In this document: piece by piece, positions 44,155 through 53,963 of the stretch
How positions within the stretch are numbered: the first letter of the stretch is position 1
Layout of the letters: each line of letters starts with the position of its first letter
Assembly (NCBI RefSeq): GCF_005144415.1
Contig: NZ_SWJE01000015.1
Span: 124,001-188,000 of the forward strand
Direction of reading: 5' to 3'
Length of the DNA: 64,000 bases
DNA from: Trinickia terrae
GTDB taxonomy: Bacteria > Pseudomonadota > Gammaproteobacteria > Burkholderiales > Burkholderiaceae
The notes under the pieces: model-generated
Seen by the model: only the letters and a program-made list of their open reading frames with translations
Told to the model about the DNA's origin: nothing
Databases searched by the model: none
Position numbers and translations under genes: made by a program

Positions 44155-44987
44155 CGATGCGCACCGACGATGCAAGCCGCGCGCCGCGCGTGTCGGCGCA
44201 ACATCTCACGCTGCGCGCCGGCACGCGCACGCTGCTCGAAGACTTCACGCATACGTTCTATCCCGGCGAAATCTGGTGCATCGCCGGACCGAACGGCGCA
44301 GGCAAGACGACGCTGATCTCGACGCTCGCAGGCGTGATGAAAAGCACGCACGGGCACGTCGAAATGGACGGCGTGCGCATTGCGGATTGGCCCGGCGTCG
44401 AGCTTGCGCGGCGACGCGCGCTGATGACGCAGAGCACGCGCGATGCGTTCAGCGCCCGCGTGCTCGATATCGTCTTGCTCAACCGCTTCCCGCATCTTGC
44501 GGGCTGGGGATGGGAGCGCGGCGGCGATCGCGCGGCGGCGCATGCGGCGCTCGACACGCTCGGCCTCGCGCCCCTGGCGGCACGCGATGTGCTGTCGCTT
44601 TCGGGCGGCGAGCGGCAGCGGGTGGCGCTTGCCGCCGTGCTGTGTCAGGATGCGCCGCTGCTGCTGCTCGACGAGCCGCTTGCGCATCTCGATCTTCATC
44701 ATCAGATCGATTGTCTCGAGGTGCTCGTGCGCTGGGTCGAGGCGGCGCCGCGCACGGTCATGTTCTCGTGCCACGATCTGAACCTCGCGCGCCGCTTCGC
44801 TACGCACGCGTTGCTGATGGACGGCAACGGCGCGGCGCATGCGGGCCCGGTGCGCGATGTTCTGACGCCGCGGCTGGCAAGCCGCGCATTCGGCTACCCG
44901 CTCGTGCAGATCGAAGACGGAAGCGGGCACGAAGCACTGGTGCCCGCGCTGCGGACCGGACCCGGGAGCGCGTCGAAACCTTTGTAA
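44151..44987 (+). CDS. btuD: ABC transporter ATP-binding protein for cobalamin import
   Basis: 278 residues: Walker A GPNGAGKTTLISTLAG, signature LSGGERQRVALAAVL, Walker B PLLLLDEPLAHLD and switch HDLNLA. Closest in type to BtuD/FecE ATPases. Starts inside the btuC stop codon. BtuF is encoded at 47681-48613 on the other strand. Confidence 0.9.
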   Translation: MTMRTDDASRAPRVSAQHLTLRAGTRTLLEDFTHTFYPGEIWCIAGPNGAGKTTLISTLAGVMKSTHGHVEMDGVRIADWPGVELARRRALMTQSTRDAFSARVLDIVLLNRFPHLAGWGWERGGDRAAAHAALDTLGLAPLAARDVLSLSGGERQRVALAAVLCQDAPLLLLDEPLAHLDLHHQIDCLEVLVRWVEAAPRTVMFSCHDLNLARRFATHALLMDGNGAAHAGPVRDVLTPRLASRAFGYPLVQIEDGSGHEALVPALRTGPGSASKPL

Positions 44988-45043
44988 GCAAGGACGCCGG
45001 GCATGCATGCGAAAGCGCGATGAATTATGTCGCGCAACAATCG

Positions 45044-45057
45044 CACGATCGATCGTG
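45044..45057. promoter_or_regulatory. 14-bp perfect palindrome upstream of cobT
   Basis: CACGATCGATCGTG lies in the 231-base gap between btuD and cobT, about 160 bases before the cobT start. It could be an operator. The remainder of the gap shows no convincing riboswitch core. Confidence 0.35.
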
Positions 45058-45218
45058 TGATGCGTAACAGTGGGCATCGACGGCGAAGCTCCGGCCCGTG
45101 CCGCATGCGGTTTTACCGAATTAACAATTGGCGCGACTCCCGGTAAGGTGACCCGGCGTGATACGAGCCGTTTCCGCGCGGGACTGCCGGCGAGTCGGCC
45201 ATTTATACAGACAACACC

Positions 45219-46274
45219 ATGAACGCATCCATTCCTCTTCCCATCGTCGAGCCGCTCGACAACGCCTTGCGCGCCGAGCTGCAGCACATCATCGACACCA
45301 AGACGAAGCCGCCCGGCAGCCTCGGCCAGCTCGAAGCGCTGGCGCGACAGATCGGTCTGATCCAGCAGACGACGCATCCGCGCGTCGAGCGTCCGGTGAT
45401 GATCGTGTTCGCGGGCGATCACGGCATCGCGCATGAAGGCGTGAGTCCCTATCCGCAAGCCGTTACCGCGCAAATGGTCGCGAACTTTCTCGCCGGCGGC
45501 GCGGCGATCAACGTGTTCAGCCGGCTTGCCGGCCTCACGCTCGAGGTCGTCAATGCAGGCGTCGCGACGCCGCTCCCCGATGCGCCCGGTCTCGTGAACA
45601 TTCCGGTCGCGCACGGCACGCGCAGCTTCGCGCAAGAGCCGGCGATGACCCTCGACGAAGCGCGCACCGCGCTCGCGGCAGGCGCCGCGCGCGTGCGCCA
45701 TCATGCGGCGCTCGGCACCAACGTGATCGGCTTCGGCGAGATGGGGATCGCGAACACGTCGTCCGCGGCATGCGTGATGAGCCGGCTGTGCGGCGCGCCG
45801 ATCGACGAATGCGTCGGCCGCGGCACCGGCCTCGACAACGCCGGGCTTGCGAAGAAGCGCAACGTGCTGGCGTCGGCGCTGGCCTATCACCGCGCAAGCA
45901 GCGATCCGGTCGACGTGCTCGCCACGTTCGGCGGCTTCGAGATCGCGATGATGGTGGGTGCGTATCTCGCGGCGGCGGAAGCGAAGATGACGATCCTCGT
46001 CGACGGCTTCATCGCGACCGCGGCGCTCGTCATCGCCGATTCGCTCGAGCCCGCGGTGCGCGAGTATTGCGTGTTCGCGCATGCGTCGAACGAAGCGGGG
46101 CATCGCCGCATGCTCGATCATTTCGGCGCGAAGCCGCTGCTGGCGCTCGACATGCGTCTCGGCGAAGGCACGGGCGCGGCGCTCGCGCTGCCCGTCGTGC
46201 GCGCGGCGGTGGCGTTTCTCAACGAGATGGCGAGCTTCGAATCGGCGGGCGTTGCCAACCGCGACGAGCGATGA
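45219..46274 (+). CDS. cobT: Nicotinate-nucleotide-dimethylbenzimidazole phosphoribosyltransferase
   Basis: 351 residues: TKPPGSLGQLEALARQIG near the start, VFAGDHGIAHEGVSPYPQAVT, and GFGEMGIANTSSA, all CobT hallmarks. A C-terminal catalytic Glu region is present. Makes alpha-ribazole phosphate for the lower ligand. Overlaps cobS by 4 bases. Confidence 0.95.
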   Translation: MNASIPLPIVEPLDNALRAELQHIIDTKTKPPGSLGQLEALARQIGLIQQTTHPRVERPVMIVFAGDHGIAHEGVSPYPQAVTAQMVANFLAGGAAINVFSRLAGLTLEVVNAGVATPLPDAPGLVNIPVAHGTRSFAQEPAMTLDEARTALAAGAARVRHHAALGTNVIGFGEMGIANTSSAACVMSRLCGAPIDECVGRGTGLDNAGLAKKRNVLASALAYHRASSDPVDVLATFGGFEIAMMVGAYLAAAEAKMTILVDGFIATAALVIADSLEPAVREYCVFAHASNEAGHRRMLDHFGAKPLLALDMRLGEGTGAALALPVVRAAVAFLNEMASFESAGVANRDER

Positions 46275-47071
46275 CGCATGAGGCCAATGCGCGAGCGCCG
46301 AAGCCGCCGGTGACTTCGCCGCTTGCCGAAGTCCGTTATTTCTTCACTGCGCTCGGCTATTTCACGCGCGTTCCCGTGCCCCGCTGGGTCGGCTTCGACG
46401 CGAGCTGGCTCGCCGCGGCGGCGCGCTACTTTCCGCTCGTCGGCGTGCTCGTCGGCGGCTTGGGGGCATTGACGTATCTGGTGGCGCTGCGCGTGTTTCC
46501 TTCGAGCATCGCGGTGCTGCTGTCGATGGCGGCGACGCTCGCCGTCACCGGCGCGTTCCACGAAGACGGTCTCGCCGATTGCTGCGACGCGTTCGGCGGC
46601 GGCTACACGCGCGAGGACGTGCTGCGCATCATGCATGATTCGCGCATCGGCGCCTTCGGTGCGATTGCGCTCGTCGTCGCGCTCGCGCTGAAGTGGCAGA
46701 CGCAAGCCGCACTGCCGCCCTTGCGCGCGGCGTGGCTGATGATCGGGGCGCACGCGGCAAGCCGCGTCGCCGCCGTCAGCTATCTCGTCACGCTCGACTA
46801 CGTGCGGCCCGAAGGCAAGGCGAAGCCGGTTGCGCAGCGGATGTCGCCGCTCGCGTTCGGATGCGCGGCGGCGTTCGGCCTGCCATGGCTCTTCTGGCCC
46901 GACTGGCGCGCGGGCTGCGCCGCGCTCGCGGCGCTCGTCGTGTTGCGCGTGCTGCTCGGCCGCTACTTCGTGCGGCGCATCGGCGGCTATACCGGCGATT
47001 GCCTCGGCTGCGCGCAGCAGGTCTTCGAACTCTCCGTCTACCTGGTCATGCTCGGATGGATCTCATCCTGA
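46271..47071 (+). CDS. cobS: Adenosylcobinamide-GDP ribazoletransferase
   Basis: 266 residues, membrane protein. FFTALGYFTRVPVP, the HEDGLADCCDAFGGG metal site and MHDSRIGAFGAIALV are diagnostic. Joins GDP-cobinamide to alpha-ribazole. Start overlaps cobT; the phosphatase gene begins 16 bases before its stop. Confidence 0.95.
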   Translation: MTHEANARAPKPPVTSPLAEVRYFFTALGYFTRVPVPRWVGFDASWLAAAARYFPLVGVLVGGLGALTYLVALRVFPSSIAVLLSMAATLAVTGAFHEDGLADCCDAFGGGYTREDVLRIMHDSRIGAFGAIALVVALALKWQTQAALPPLRAAWLMIGAHAASRVAAVSYLVTLDYVRPEGKAKPVAQRMSPLAFGCAAAFGLPWLFWPDWRAGCAALAALVVLRVLLGRYFVRRIGGYTGDCLGCAQQVFELSVYLVMLGWISS

Positions 47072-47643
47072 TTCGCCACCCCGCGCCCGCGACCGATGCG
47101 GGTGTCTGCTACGGCAAGACCGATGTGGCGCTCGCCGAGGATGCGTCGGCGTCGGCCGTTGCGATGGCAGCGCGGCTCGCCGCTTTGCATGCGCCGCCTG
47201 CACGAGCGTTGTGGTCGAGTCCGCTCGTGCGCTGCTCGAGCGTGGCGGCGCGGCTGGCCCGGCACTTCGGCTGTGCCGAGACGCTCGACGCCCGTCTGCA
47301 GGAAATCGACTTCGGCACGTGGGAGCGCATGCGTTGGGACGAGATCGACCGCGCCGAGATCGATGCCTGGGCGGCCGATCTTCAGCATGCGCGCACGCAT
47401 GGCGGGGAGAGCGTCGCGCAGTTCAACGCGAGGGTGCGCGAGTGGTTCGAGACGTGCGTCGCGCCGGCGGATGCATCGTGCCATGTGGTGACGCATGCGG
47501 GCGTGATGCGCGCGATCGCGTCGTTTGCGTTGCGCGTGCCGCACGAGCAGTGCCTGCAATGGGCGCTCGATATGGCGGGCATCGTCTGGCTGCGCCGTCA
47601 CGCGGCATCGGGCGACTGGGCGCTTGTGCGCTGGAACGCTTGA
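47056..47643 (+). CDS. cobC: Alpha-ribazole phosphatase (histidine phosphatase family)
   Basis: 195 residues from ATG 47056. MDLILIRHPAPATDAGVCYGKTDVALAE has the RHP catalytic histidine in the form used by CobC phosphatases; the second His is in VVTHAGVMRAI and the acid in FGTWERM. Removes the 5' phosphate of alpha-ribazole or of adenosylcobalamin phosphate. Last gene of the plus-strand cobalamin run. Confidence 0.9.
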   Translation: MDLILIRHPAPATDAGVCYGKTDVALAEDASASAVAMAARLAALHAPPARALWSSPLVRCSSVAARLARHFGCAETLDARLQEIDFGTWERMRWDEIDRAEIDAWAADLQHARTHGGESVAQFNARVREWFETCVAPADASCHVVTHAGVMRAIASFALRVPHEQCLQWALDMAGIVWLRRHAASGDWALVRWNA

Positions 47644-47680
47644 GGCATTGCGCCGCCGGCCGTTCGTGGCCGCCCTGCGT

Positions 47681-48613
47681 TCAGCGCGCCGTGTCCTGCT
47701 GACGCCGCGAGCGCGCGAGCTCGAGGTCTTCGCACAGTTGAACTGCGCCTTGCGCGATACGCGGCGCAGGGCGGTCGATGAGGTCGCCGTCGATGGCGAA
47801 GAGGTTGTTGCGCGCGACCGCAGTCAGGTTCGGCCACTTGCGCCACTTGTCGAGGCCCGGCAGTGGCCTGGATGGCGCGGTGGCGCCGGCGCGCGCAGTC
47901 ACGATCGCTTCCGGATTCGCCGCCAGCACCGCTTCGGTCGAGACTGTCGGCGCGAGGGGAGCGAGCTGCGCGAACACGTTGCGTCCGCCGCACAGCGCGA
48001 TCACGTCGCTCACGATGTGATCGCCGTTGAGCGTGATGAGCGGCTCGTCCCAGACTTGATAGAACACGCTGACCGTGGGCCGCGCGGCGTAGCTTGCGCG
48101 CAGCTGAGCGATGTCCGCGCGATATTGGCCGGCCGCCGCGTTCGCGACTTGCGATGTGCCGAGCAGCGCGCCTAGCCGCACGAGATTCGTCGCGACGTCG
48201 TCGAGCTTGTGCGGCTCGCTCACGAACATCGGCACGTGGAGCTCGCGCAGCTTGTCGAGCTGCTGCTGCGCGTTGCCGTGCCGCCAGACGACGATCAGAT
48301 CCGGCTTCAACGCGACGATGCGTTCGAGATCGAGCGCCCTGTTGTCGCCGACGCGCGGCACTTGTTTCGCTGCGGGCGGATAGTCGCTGTACGACACGGC
48401 GCCGACGAGCCTTGCGCCGCCGCCTGCCGCGTAGATCAATTCCGTCACGTGCGGTGCGAGGCTGATCACGCGCTGCGCGGGCGCGGCGAGCGTGACGGCG
48501 GTCCCGGCGTCGTCGGTGACGGTGGTGGCGGCGTGTGTATCGAGCGCGCATGTCAGCGCGAACGCGATGAGAAGCGGTTTGGCTGCGCGGCAGAGGGAGC
48601 CGAATCGAATCAT
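47681..48613 (-). CDS. btuF: Cobalamin ABC transporter substrate-binding protein
   Basis: 310 residues from the ATG at 48613, which overlaps the cobD stop (ATGA). Signal peptide ends near DTHAA. Domain features of BtuF: RVISLAPHVTELIYAAGGG, VSYSDYPPAAKQVPRVGD and LKPDLIVVWRHG. Delivers corrinoid to BtuCD. Placed convergent to cobC, in an operon with cobD, cbiB and cobU. Confidence 0.92.
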   Translation of the reverse strand: MIRFGSLCRAAKPLLIAFALTCALDTHAATTVTDDAGTAVTLAAPAQRVISLAPHVTELIYAAGGGARLVGAVSYSDYPPAAKQVPRVGDNRALDLERIVALKPDLIVVWRHGNAQQQLDKLRELHVPMFVSEPHKLDDVATNLVRLGALLGTSQVANAAAGQYRADIAQLRASYAARPTVSVFYQVWDEPLITLNGDHIVSDVIALCGGRNVFAQLAPLAPTVSTEAVLAANPEAIVTARAGATAPSRPLPGLDKWRKWPNLTAVARNNLFAIDGDLIDRPAPRIAQGAVQLCEDLELARSRRQQDTAR

Positions 48614-49674
48614 GATCGCGAGCGGTCGTGGATTGCGTGCTCGATCTCGGCAACGCTTTCCCGAAGCGCGACGGCCAGACGCGCCCACTCTTCTTCGCTC
48701 GCCGGCAGGCCGAAGCGCACGCTCGACGGCGCCGCGAAGTAGCGCGTCCAGACGCCGCGCCGCGCGAGCGCCTCATGCAACGCGTGCGCGCGCGCATCGG
48801 CAAACCATGCGAAGAGCGGCGCCGCCTGCACCGCAAATCGTTGTGCACGCAACAGATCGGCGAGCCGCGCGCTTTCATCGGCGAGCCGCGCGCGCATCGT
48901 CCGCTGCCAGTCGCGATCGGCGAGTGCGGCCATCACGGCGTGCCGCGCCGGCCCGCTCACGGTCCACGCGCCCAGGGTGTCGCGCAGGGTCTCGATCAAG
49001 CCCGGTTCGGCCAGGACGAAGCCCGCGCGCACGCCGGCAAGCCCGAAAAACTTGCCGACTGAACGCAGCACGACGAGCCCGCGCGCGCCGGCGTGCGAGG
49101 CCAGCGATTCGCCCGGCGCGGCGTCGGCAAACGCTTCGTCGACGATCAGCGTGCCGCCGCGCCGGCTAAGCTGGGCGTGCCAATCGAGCAACCGGGCGGT
49201 GCTCAGGCGCTCCGCCGTCGGGTTGTTCGGGTTGACGGCGACGACGTGCGTGATGCTTGCGGGAAGCGTCGCGAGGCCGATGTCGAGCAGCGCCACGCGA
49301 TGGCCGTTGCGCTCGAAAGCGGGCGCGTACTCTCCGTAGGTGAGCGGCGCGATCCCGGCGCTTTCGGCACTTGCGGCCGGCAACAGCGCGGGCAGGGCGC
49401 GAATCGCAGCCTGGCTGCCGGCGACGGGCAGCACGTTCTCGACGCCGGGCGCGCCGTAGTAGCGCGCCGCGCACTCGGCGAGCGCGTCGCCGTCGTCGGG
49501 CAGGCGGCGCCATGCGTCGGCGGGCACGGGCGGCACCGGATAGCCGTGCGGATTGATGCCGGTCGACAAGTCGAGCCAAGCGTCGTACGCGATGCCGTAG
49601 CGGAGTGCGGCTTCGTGCAGGTTGCCGCCGTGCGCGATGGCGCGCGCGGTGCGTTGGAGGTTGCCTTCAGCCAT
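48610..49674 (-). CDS. cobD: L-threonine-O-3-phosphate decarboxylase
   Basis: 354 residues, fold-type I PLP enzyme. HGGNLHEAALRYGI and DLSTGINPHGYP are the CobD/CobC N-terminal signature. PNNPT is in the cofactor site, and the PLP lysine is in VLRSVGKFFGLAGVRAGF. Makes aminopropanol phosphate for the nucleotide loop. Overlaps cbiB by 8 bases. Confidence 0.93.
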   Translation of the reverse strand: MAEGNLQRTARAIAHGGNLHEAALRYGIAYDAWLDLSTGINPHGYPVPPVPADAWRRLPDDGDALAECAARYYGAPGVENVLPVAGSQAAIRALPALLPAASAESAGIAPLTYGEYAPAFERNGHRVALLDIGLATLPASITHVVAVNPNNPTAERLSTARLLDWHAQLSRRGGTLIVDEAFADAAPGESLASHAGARGLVVLRSVGKFFGLAGVRAGFVLAEPGLIETLRDTLGAWTVSGPARHAVMAALADRDWQRTMRARLADESARLADLLRAQRFAVQAAPLFAWFADARAHALHEALARRGVWTRYFAAPSSVRFGLPASEEEWARLAVALRESVAEIEHAIHDRSRS

Positions 49675-50605
49675 GGATCGATACGCCTAGCAGCGCCAGC
49701 ACGATCAGCACCGCGAGCCAGAGAAAGAGCGTGCGCTGCACGAGCATCAGCGCGGCGCTGACGTGGGCGGGCGACGCCGGCCATCCTTCGCCCAGCGTCG
49801 GACGCTCCTCGATCGCGCCGTGATAGACCGCCGGCCCGCCGATCAGCACGTTCAGGCTGCCGGCGCCGGCGGCCATCACCGGGCCCGCGTTCGGGCTGTC
49901 CCACGAGCCCGCCTGATTGCGCCAGCAGCGCCACGCCGCGAACGTGTCGCCGAGCAGCGCGTAGCTCACCGCGGTGAGCCGGGCGGGAATCCAGTTCATG
50001 ACGTCGTCGATGCGCGCGGCGGCCCAGCCGAAGCGCAGATAGCGCGTCGTGCGGTAGCCCCACATCGCGTCGAGCGTATTCGCGAGGCGGAACGCCAGTG
50101 CGCCCGGGCCTCCCGCGATGGCGAACCAGAACAGCGCGCCGAAGATCGCATCGTTGCCGTTCTCGAGCGCCGACTCGACGGCAGCGCGCGAGAGCGCGGC
50201 TGCGTCCGCGCTCCCGGTTTCGCGCGACACGATTCGCGCGGTCAGCTTGCGCGCTTCGGGCAGGTCCCGCGCGATGAGCGCGCGGGCGATCGGCTCGATG
50301 TGATCGCGCAGGCTGCGCGCGCCGAGCGCGAACCACAGCAGGGCGACGTGAACGAGGCAGGCGAGCGCGAACGGCAGCACGGCGGTGAGCCATGCAGCGA
50401 GCGCGACCGGCGGAACGACGGCCGCGCACCACGCGAGAAGGCCGAGCGGCCGGCCGCGGCGGCCTGTGTTCAGGCGCGCCTCGAGCCATTGCGCCGCGCG
50501 CCCGAAGCCGACGAGCGGATGCGCCGTGCGCGGCTCGCCGAGCCATTGGTCGAGCGCGACGCCGGCGACCGCGAGCGTGGCGGTGAGCGGCAGGGAGAGC
50601 GTCAT
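49667..50605 (-). CDS. cbiB: Adenosylcobinamide-phosphate synthase
   Basis: 312 residues, polytopic membrane protein. ALDQWLGEPRTAHPLVGFGR near the start, ENGNDAIFGALFWFAIAGGPGAL and ANTLDAMWGYRT are typical CbiB segments. Attaches aminopropanol (phosphate) to cobyric acid, joining the CobQ and CobD products. Confidence 0.95.
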   Translation of the reverse strand: MTLSLPLTATLAVAGVALDQWLGEPRTAHPLVGFGRAAQWLEARLNTGRRGRPLGLLAWCAAVVPPVALAAWLTAVLPFALACLVHVALLWFALGARSLRDHIEPIARALIARDLPEARKLTARIVSRETGSADAAALSRAAVESALENGNDAIFGALFWFAIAGGPGALAFRLANTLDAMWGYRTTRYLRFGWAAARIDDVMNWIPARLTAVSYALLGDTFAAWRCWRNQAGSWDSPNAGPVMAAGAGSLNVLIGGPAVYHGAIEERPTLGEGWPASPAHVSAALMLVQRTLFLWLAVLIVLALLGVSIHG

Positions 50606-50660
50606 GTCAGTACGCGCCGGGCCGCCCCATGCACAGCAAGCAGTGAGCGTGGGGGTTGTT

Positions 50661-51215
50661 TCATTTGGGGCTGCTCGCGGGTTTGACGACGAGCGGCAGG
50701 CCCGCGGCCATCAGCGTGACCTGCGTGGCGATGGCGGCGACGCGCTGGTTGAGGCGGCCCAGTTCGTCGACGTAGTGGCGCGTTTCTGCGCCGAGCGGCA
50801 CGACGCCGAGTCCGATCTCGTTGCTGACGACGATGATTTTGCCGCGCGCATCGGCCAGCGCGGCTTCGAACTCGCTCAAGCGGGCTTCGCAGGCATCGCT
50901 CGAAAGCGCCGCGCCGTCGGGCGGACACAGCAGGCCCGCGAGCCACAGCGTCAGGCAATCGATGAGGACGCAACGATCGCCGCCGTCGGCGCGGCGCAGG
51001 GCGTCGGCGAGATCGTCGCCGGCCTCGATCAGTTGCCAATGCTCGGGACGCCGCGCGCGATGATGCTCGACGCGCCTCGCGAATTCGCCGTCCGCGATGT
51101 GCGCGGTCGCGACGTAGGTGACGGGCCGCGCGCTCGAGGCCGCGAGGCGTTCGGCGTAGGCGCTCTTGCCCGAGCGGGCGCCGCCGAGAACGAAGGTGAG
51201 GTCGGGCGAAATCAT
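50661..51215 (-). CDS. cobU: Adenosylcobinamide kinase/guanylyltransferase
   Basis: 184 residues: P-loop FVLGGARSGKSAYAERLA, EFARRVEHHRARRPEHW carrying the guanylyl-accepting His region, and VVSNEIGLGVVP. Makes GDP-cobinamide for CobS. Divergent from cobQ across about 77 bases. Confidence 0.95.
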   Translation of the reverse strand: MISPDLTFVLGGARSGKSAYAERLAASSARPVTYVATAHIADGEFARRVEHHRARRPEHWQLIEAGDDLADALRRADGGDRCVLIDCLTLWLAGLLCPPDGAALSSDACEARLSEFEAALADARGKIIVVSNEIGLGVVPLGAETRHYVDELGRLNQRVAAIATQVTLMAAGLPLVVKPASSPK

Positions 51216-51292
51216 CGCGTGATTGTACCGGCGCGATGGGATAATGCGGGCTTCGATTCGCCTTGCGCTTCCTTCTTTCCGCTGCCTTCCCG

Positions 51293-52822
51293 ATGTCCGC
51301 TCACCTGCCCGATCCGCTCGACCAAGTTCTTCCCGCGCCGCACGGCACGCTGATGATCCAGGGGACCACGTCGGACGCCGGCAAGAGCACGCTCGTGGCG
51401 GGCCTGTGCCGTCTCGCGCGGCGTGCGGGCGTGCGGGTGGCGCCGTTCAAGCCGCAGAACATGGCGCTCAACAGCGCGGTGACCGTCGACGGCGGCGAGA
51501 TCGGCCGCGCGCAGGCGCTGCAGGCGATCGCCGCGGGCATCGACGCGCACACCGACCTCAATCCCGTGCTGCTCAAGCCGACGAGCGACAAGGGCGCGCA
51601 GGTGATCATCCACGGCAAGGCGCGCATGAATCTCGACGCGCGCGCCTATCACGACTACAAGCCGGTCGCGTTCGACGCAGTGCTGCAATCGTACGGGCGC
51701 TTGCGCGCGGGGTTCGATGCGGTCGTGGTCGAAGGGGCGGGGAGTCCGGCCGAGATCAACCTGCGCGACCGCGATATCGCGAACATGGGCTTTGCGGAGC
51801 GCGTCGACTGCCCGGTGGTGCTTGTCGCCGATATCGACAAGGGCGGGGTGTTCGCGCATCTGATCGGCACGCTGGCGTGCCTGTCGGAGACCGAGCGCAA
51901 CCGCGTGCGCGGTTTCGTCATCAACAAGTTCCGCGGCGACGTGAGCCTTCTGAAGCCCGGGCTCGACTGGCTCGAGGCGCAAACCGGCAAGCCCGTGCTG
52001 GGCGTCGTGCCTTACCTTCACGGCCTCACGCTCGACGCCGAGGACATGCTGCCGCGCGAGCTGCACGCATCGTCGCTGACGGGCGGCGCGGCGCGCACCT
52101 TGCGCGTCGTCGTGCCGGCGCTGCCGCATGTCAGCAACCATACGGACTTCGACGCGCTGCGCGCGCACCCGCAAGTCGATTTCCGCTATGTGCGCGGCGG
52201 CGCGCTGCCGGCTGCGGATCTCGTGATCCTGCCTGGCTCGAAGAACGTGCAGGGCGATCTCGCGTGGCTGCGCTCGCACGGTTGGGACGACGCGCTCGAG
52301 CGCCACCTGCGCTACGGCGGGCGCGTGATCGGCATCTGCGGCGGGATGCAGATGCTCGGGCGCGAGGTGGCGGACCCGCACGGCATCGAAGGGCCGCCGG
52401 CAACGATGGCGGGCTTCGGCCTCCTCGATTACGCGACGACGCTCGCGCGCGAGAAGACCCTCGTGAACGTCGCGGGGCGCCTGGCGTTCGCGGAGGATGC
52501 GCCGGTTGCGGGCTACGAGATTCACATGGGCGAGACGCAGGGGCCGGCGCTCGCGGCGCCCGCATTGCGGCTGGCGTCGCCCGGCGATGACGGCGCCGGG
52601 CGCCCCGACGGCGCGCTTTCCGCTGACGGCCAAATCCTCGCGACCTACGTCCACGGGCTCTTCGACACGCCGCAGGCCTGCGCGGCGCTGCTCGCCTGGG
52701 CGGGGCTCGCCGACGCCGAAGCACTCGACTACCCGGCGCTGCGCGAAGCGTCGCTCGAGCGGCTGGCCGATACGCTCGCCGAGCATCTGGACTTGCCGCG
52801 CCTCTTCGCCGAGTTCCGGTAA
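51293..52822 (+). CDS. cobQ: Cobyric acid synthase
   Basis: 509 residues from ATG 51293. N-terminal amidoligase with [21 protein letters not shown] and [14 protein letters not shown]. The C-terminal glutaminase-like domain has the nucleophile in [15 protein letters not shown] and a late His in [11 protein letters not shown]. Amidates the corrin ring. Its presence without other ring enzymes suggests rescue of incompletely amidated corrinoids or continuation elsewhere in the genome. Confidence 0.95.
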   Translation: MSAHLPDPLDQVLPAPHGTLMIQGTTSDAGKSTLVAGLCRLARRAGVRVAPFKPQNMALNSAVTVDGGEIGRAQALQAIAAGIDAHTDLNPVLLKPTSDKGAQVIIHGKARMNLDARAYHDYKPVAFDAVLQSYGRLRAGFDAVVVEGAGSPAEINLRDRDIANMGFAERVDCPVVLVADIDKGGVFAHLIGTLACLSETERNRVRGFVINKFRGDVSLLKPGLDWLEAQTGKPVLGVVPYLHGLTLDAEDMLPRELHASSLTGGAARTLRVVVPALPHVSNHTDFDALRAHPQVDFRYVRGGALPAADLVILPGSKNVQGDLAWLRSHGWDDALERHLRYGGRVIGICGGMQMLGREVADPHGIEGPPATMAGFGLLDYATTLAREKTLVNVAGRLAFAEDAPVAGYEIHMGETQGPALAAPALRLASPGDDGAGRPDGALSADGQILATYVHGLFDTPQACAALLAWAGLADAEALDYPALREASLERLADTLAEHLDLPRLFAEFR

Positions 52823-52982
52823 GTCTTGAGTCGCGTTGCTTTCCGGCGTCGCGGCGGTCAATTCATTCCTATTGGGAAATAATTAAAGCGCCGCAGGCGA
52901 TTTTTCGCCGCATCTGAATCGAATACAGTCCGTTCCAGCTGGTGGCGCTGCCGCCGACCTTCTTACCTCAAGGGAACCGACC

Positions 52983-53399
52983 ATGAATTCGAACCGCTCG
53001 GCCGACTGGGCCGCCTTCATCCTCCGTATCGCGCTCGGCGTGCTGTATCTCGCGCACAGCCTGCAAAAGATCTTCGTTTTCACGCTGCCGGGCACGGCGC
53101 AATTCTTCCAGTCGCTGGGCCTGCCGGGGTGGCTCGGCTATGTGACGGCGTTCGTCGAACTGCTGGGCGGCATCGCGCTTCTGCTCGGCGTGCAGGTGCG
53201 CTGGGTGGCGATCGTGCTGCTGCCGTTCATGCTCGGCGCGATGTCGGCGCACCTGCACAACGGCTGGGGCTTCGCGTCGCCGAACGGCGGCTGGGAGTAT
53301 CCGGCTTACTGGGCGGTGACGCTCGTGGTCCAGGCGCTGCTGGGCGGCGGGGCGTTCGCGGTGGCGTCGAAGCCGGCTGCCCGGGCAGCGACTGCCTGA
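52983..53399 (+). CDS. DoxX family membrane protein
   Basis: 138 residues, four membrane segments. WAAFILRIALGVLYLAHSLQKIFVF and GWLGYVTAFVELLGGIALLLGV are typical DoxX segments. Strong AAGGGAA ribosome site before ATG 52983. Precise role unknown; relatives act in redox or envelope stress. Followed by a strong terminator. Confidence 0.88.
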   Translation: MNSNRSADWAAFILRIALGVLYLAHSLQKIFVFTLPGTAQFFQSLGLPGWLGYVTAFVELLGGIALLLGVQVRWVAIVLLPFMLGAMSAHLHNGWGFASPNGGWEYPAYWAVTLVVQALLGGGAFAVASKPAARAATA

Positions 53400-53490
53400 T
53401 CGTGGTCCGATGCAGTCTGGGGCGGCGTCTTGCCGGTCAGGCTGAGGCAACGGGATCTGGCGTAGGGCCAGATCCGGATCGCCAAATGTA

Positions 53491-53524
53491 AAAAGCGCGC
53501 GGAATCCGATTTCCGCGCGCTTTT
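53491..53524. terminator. Bidirectional terminator
   Basis: AAAAGCGCGCGGAA (53491-53504) pairs with TTCCGCGCGCTTTT (53511-53524) over six bases, with A and T runs, between doxX and the converging thioesterase gene. Confidence 0.92.
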
Positions 53525-53540
53525 TTCGTTTCAACCCGCG

Positions 53541-53963
53541 TCACCCCGCCAGGATCATCTGCGTGCACCGAAAGACTGCCATGGTGCGGCCGTTCGGATC
53601 GAACACCGTGGCGTCCCAAATCTGCGTGCTGCGGCCCAGATGGACGGCCGTCGCGACGGCCTTGATGGTGCCTTCGCGGCTCGTGCCGAGAAAGTTGCTC
53701 TTGAGCTCGATCGTCGTGAAGTTGCGGGCGTTCTCGGGCAGATGCGCAATGCATGCGTAACCGCAGCAGGTATCGGCGAGACCGATGACAGTTGCCGCGT
53801 GCAGGAAGCCGTTCGGCGCGAGCAGCTCGCTGCGCACGGTCAGCTCGCCGGTCAGCGTGCCTTGGGCGACGGCCGTGATGCGCACGCCGAGAAGGTCGGG
53901 GAGGGTGCCGCGCTGCCGCTCGTGCAGGCGCTCGATGGTCAATTCCGGACGCAATATGGACAT
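53541..53963 (-). CDS. PaaI-family hotdog thioesterase
   Basis: 140 residues. Hotdog fold with PNGFLHAATVIGLADTCCGYAC on the central helix, whose Asp is the usual catalytic acid, and NFTTIELKSNFLGTSREGTI. Hydrolyses acyl-CoA thioesters; substrate not evident. Stands alone between a terminator and the ParA gene. Confidence 0.87.
   Translation of the reverse strand: MSILRPELTIERLHERQRGTLPDLLGVRITAVAQGTLTGELTVRSELLAPNGFLHAATVIGLADTCCGYACIAHLPENARNFTTIELKSNFLGTSREGTIKAVATAVHLGRSTQIWDATVFDPNGRTMAVFRCTQMILAG

Noticed and set aside
45088-45218. Possible cobalamin riboswitch before cobT (GGTGA and GGGACTG-like bits)
   Set aside because: The conserved B12-box core GCCACTG and the correct order of paired elements are not present; similarity is too slight to annotate.
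43878-46121. 747-codon minus-strand open frame
   Set aside because: Antisense to btuC, btuD and cobT, low-complexity Arg/Ala/His composition, no start signals; a shadow.
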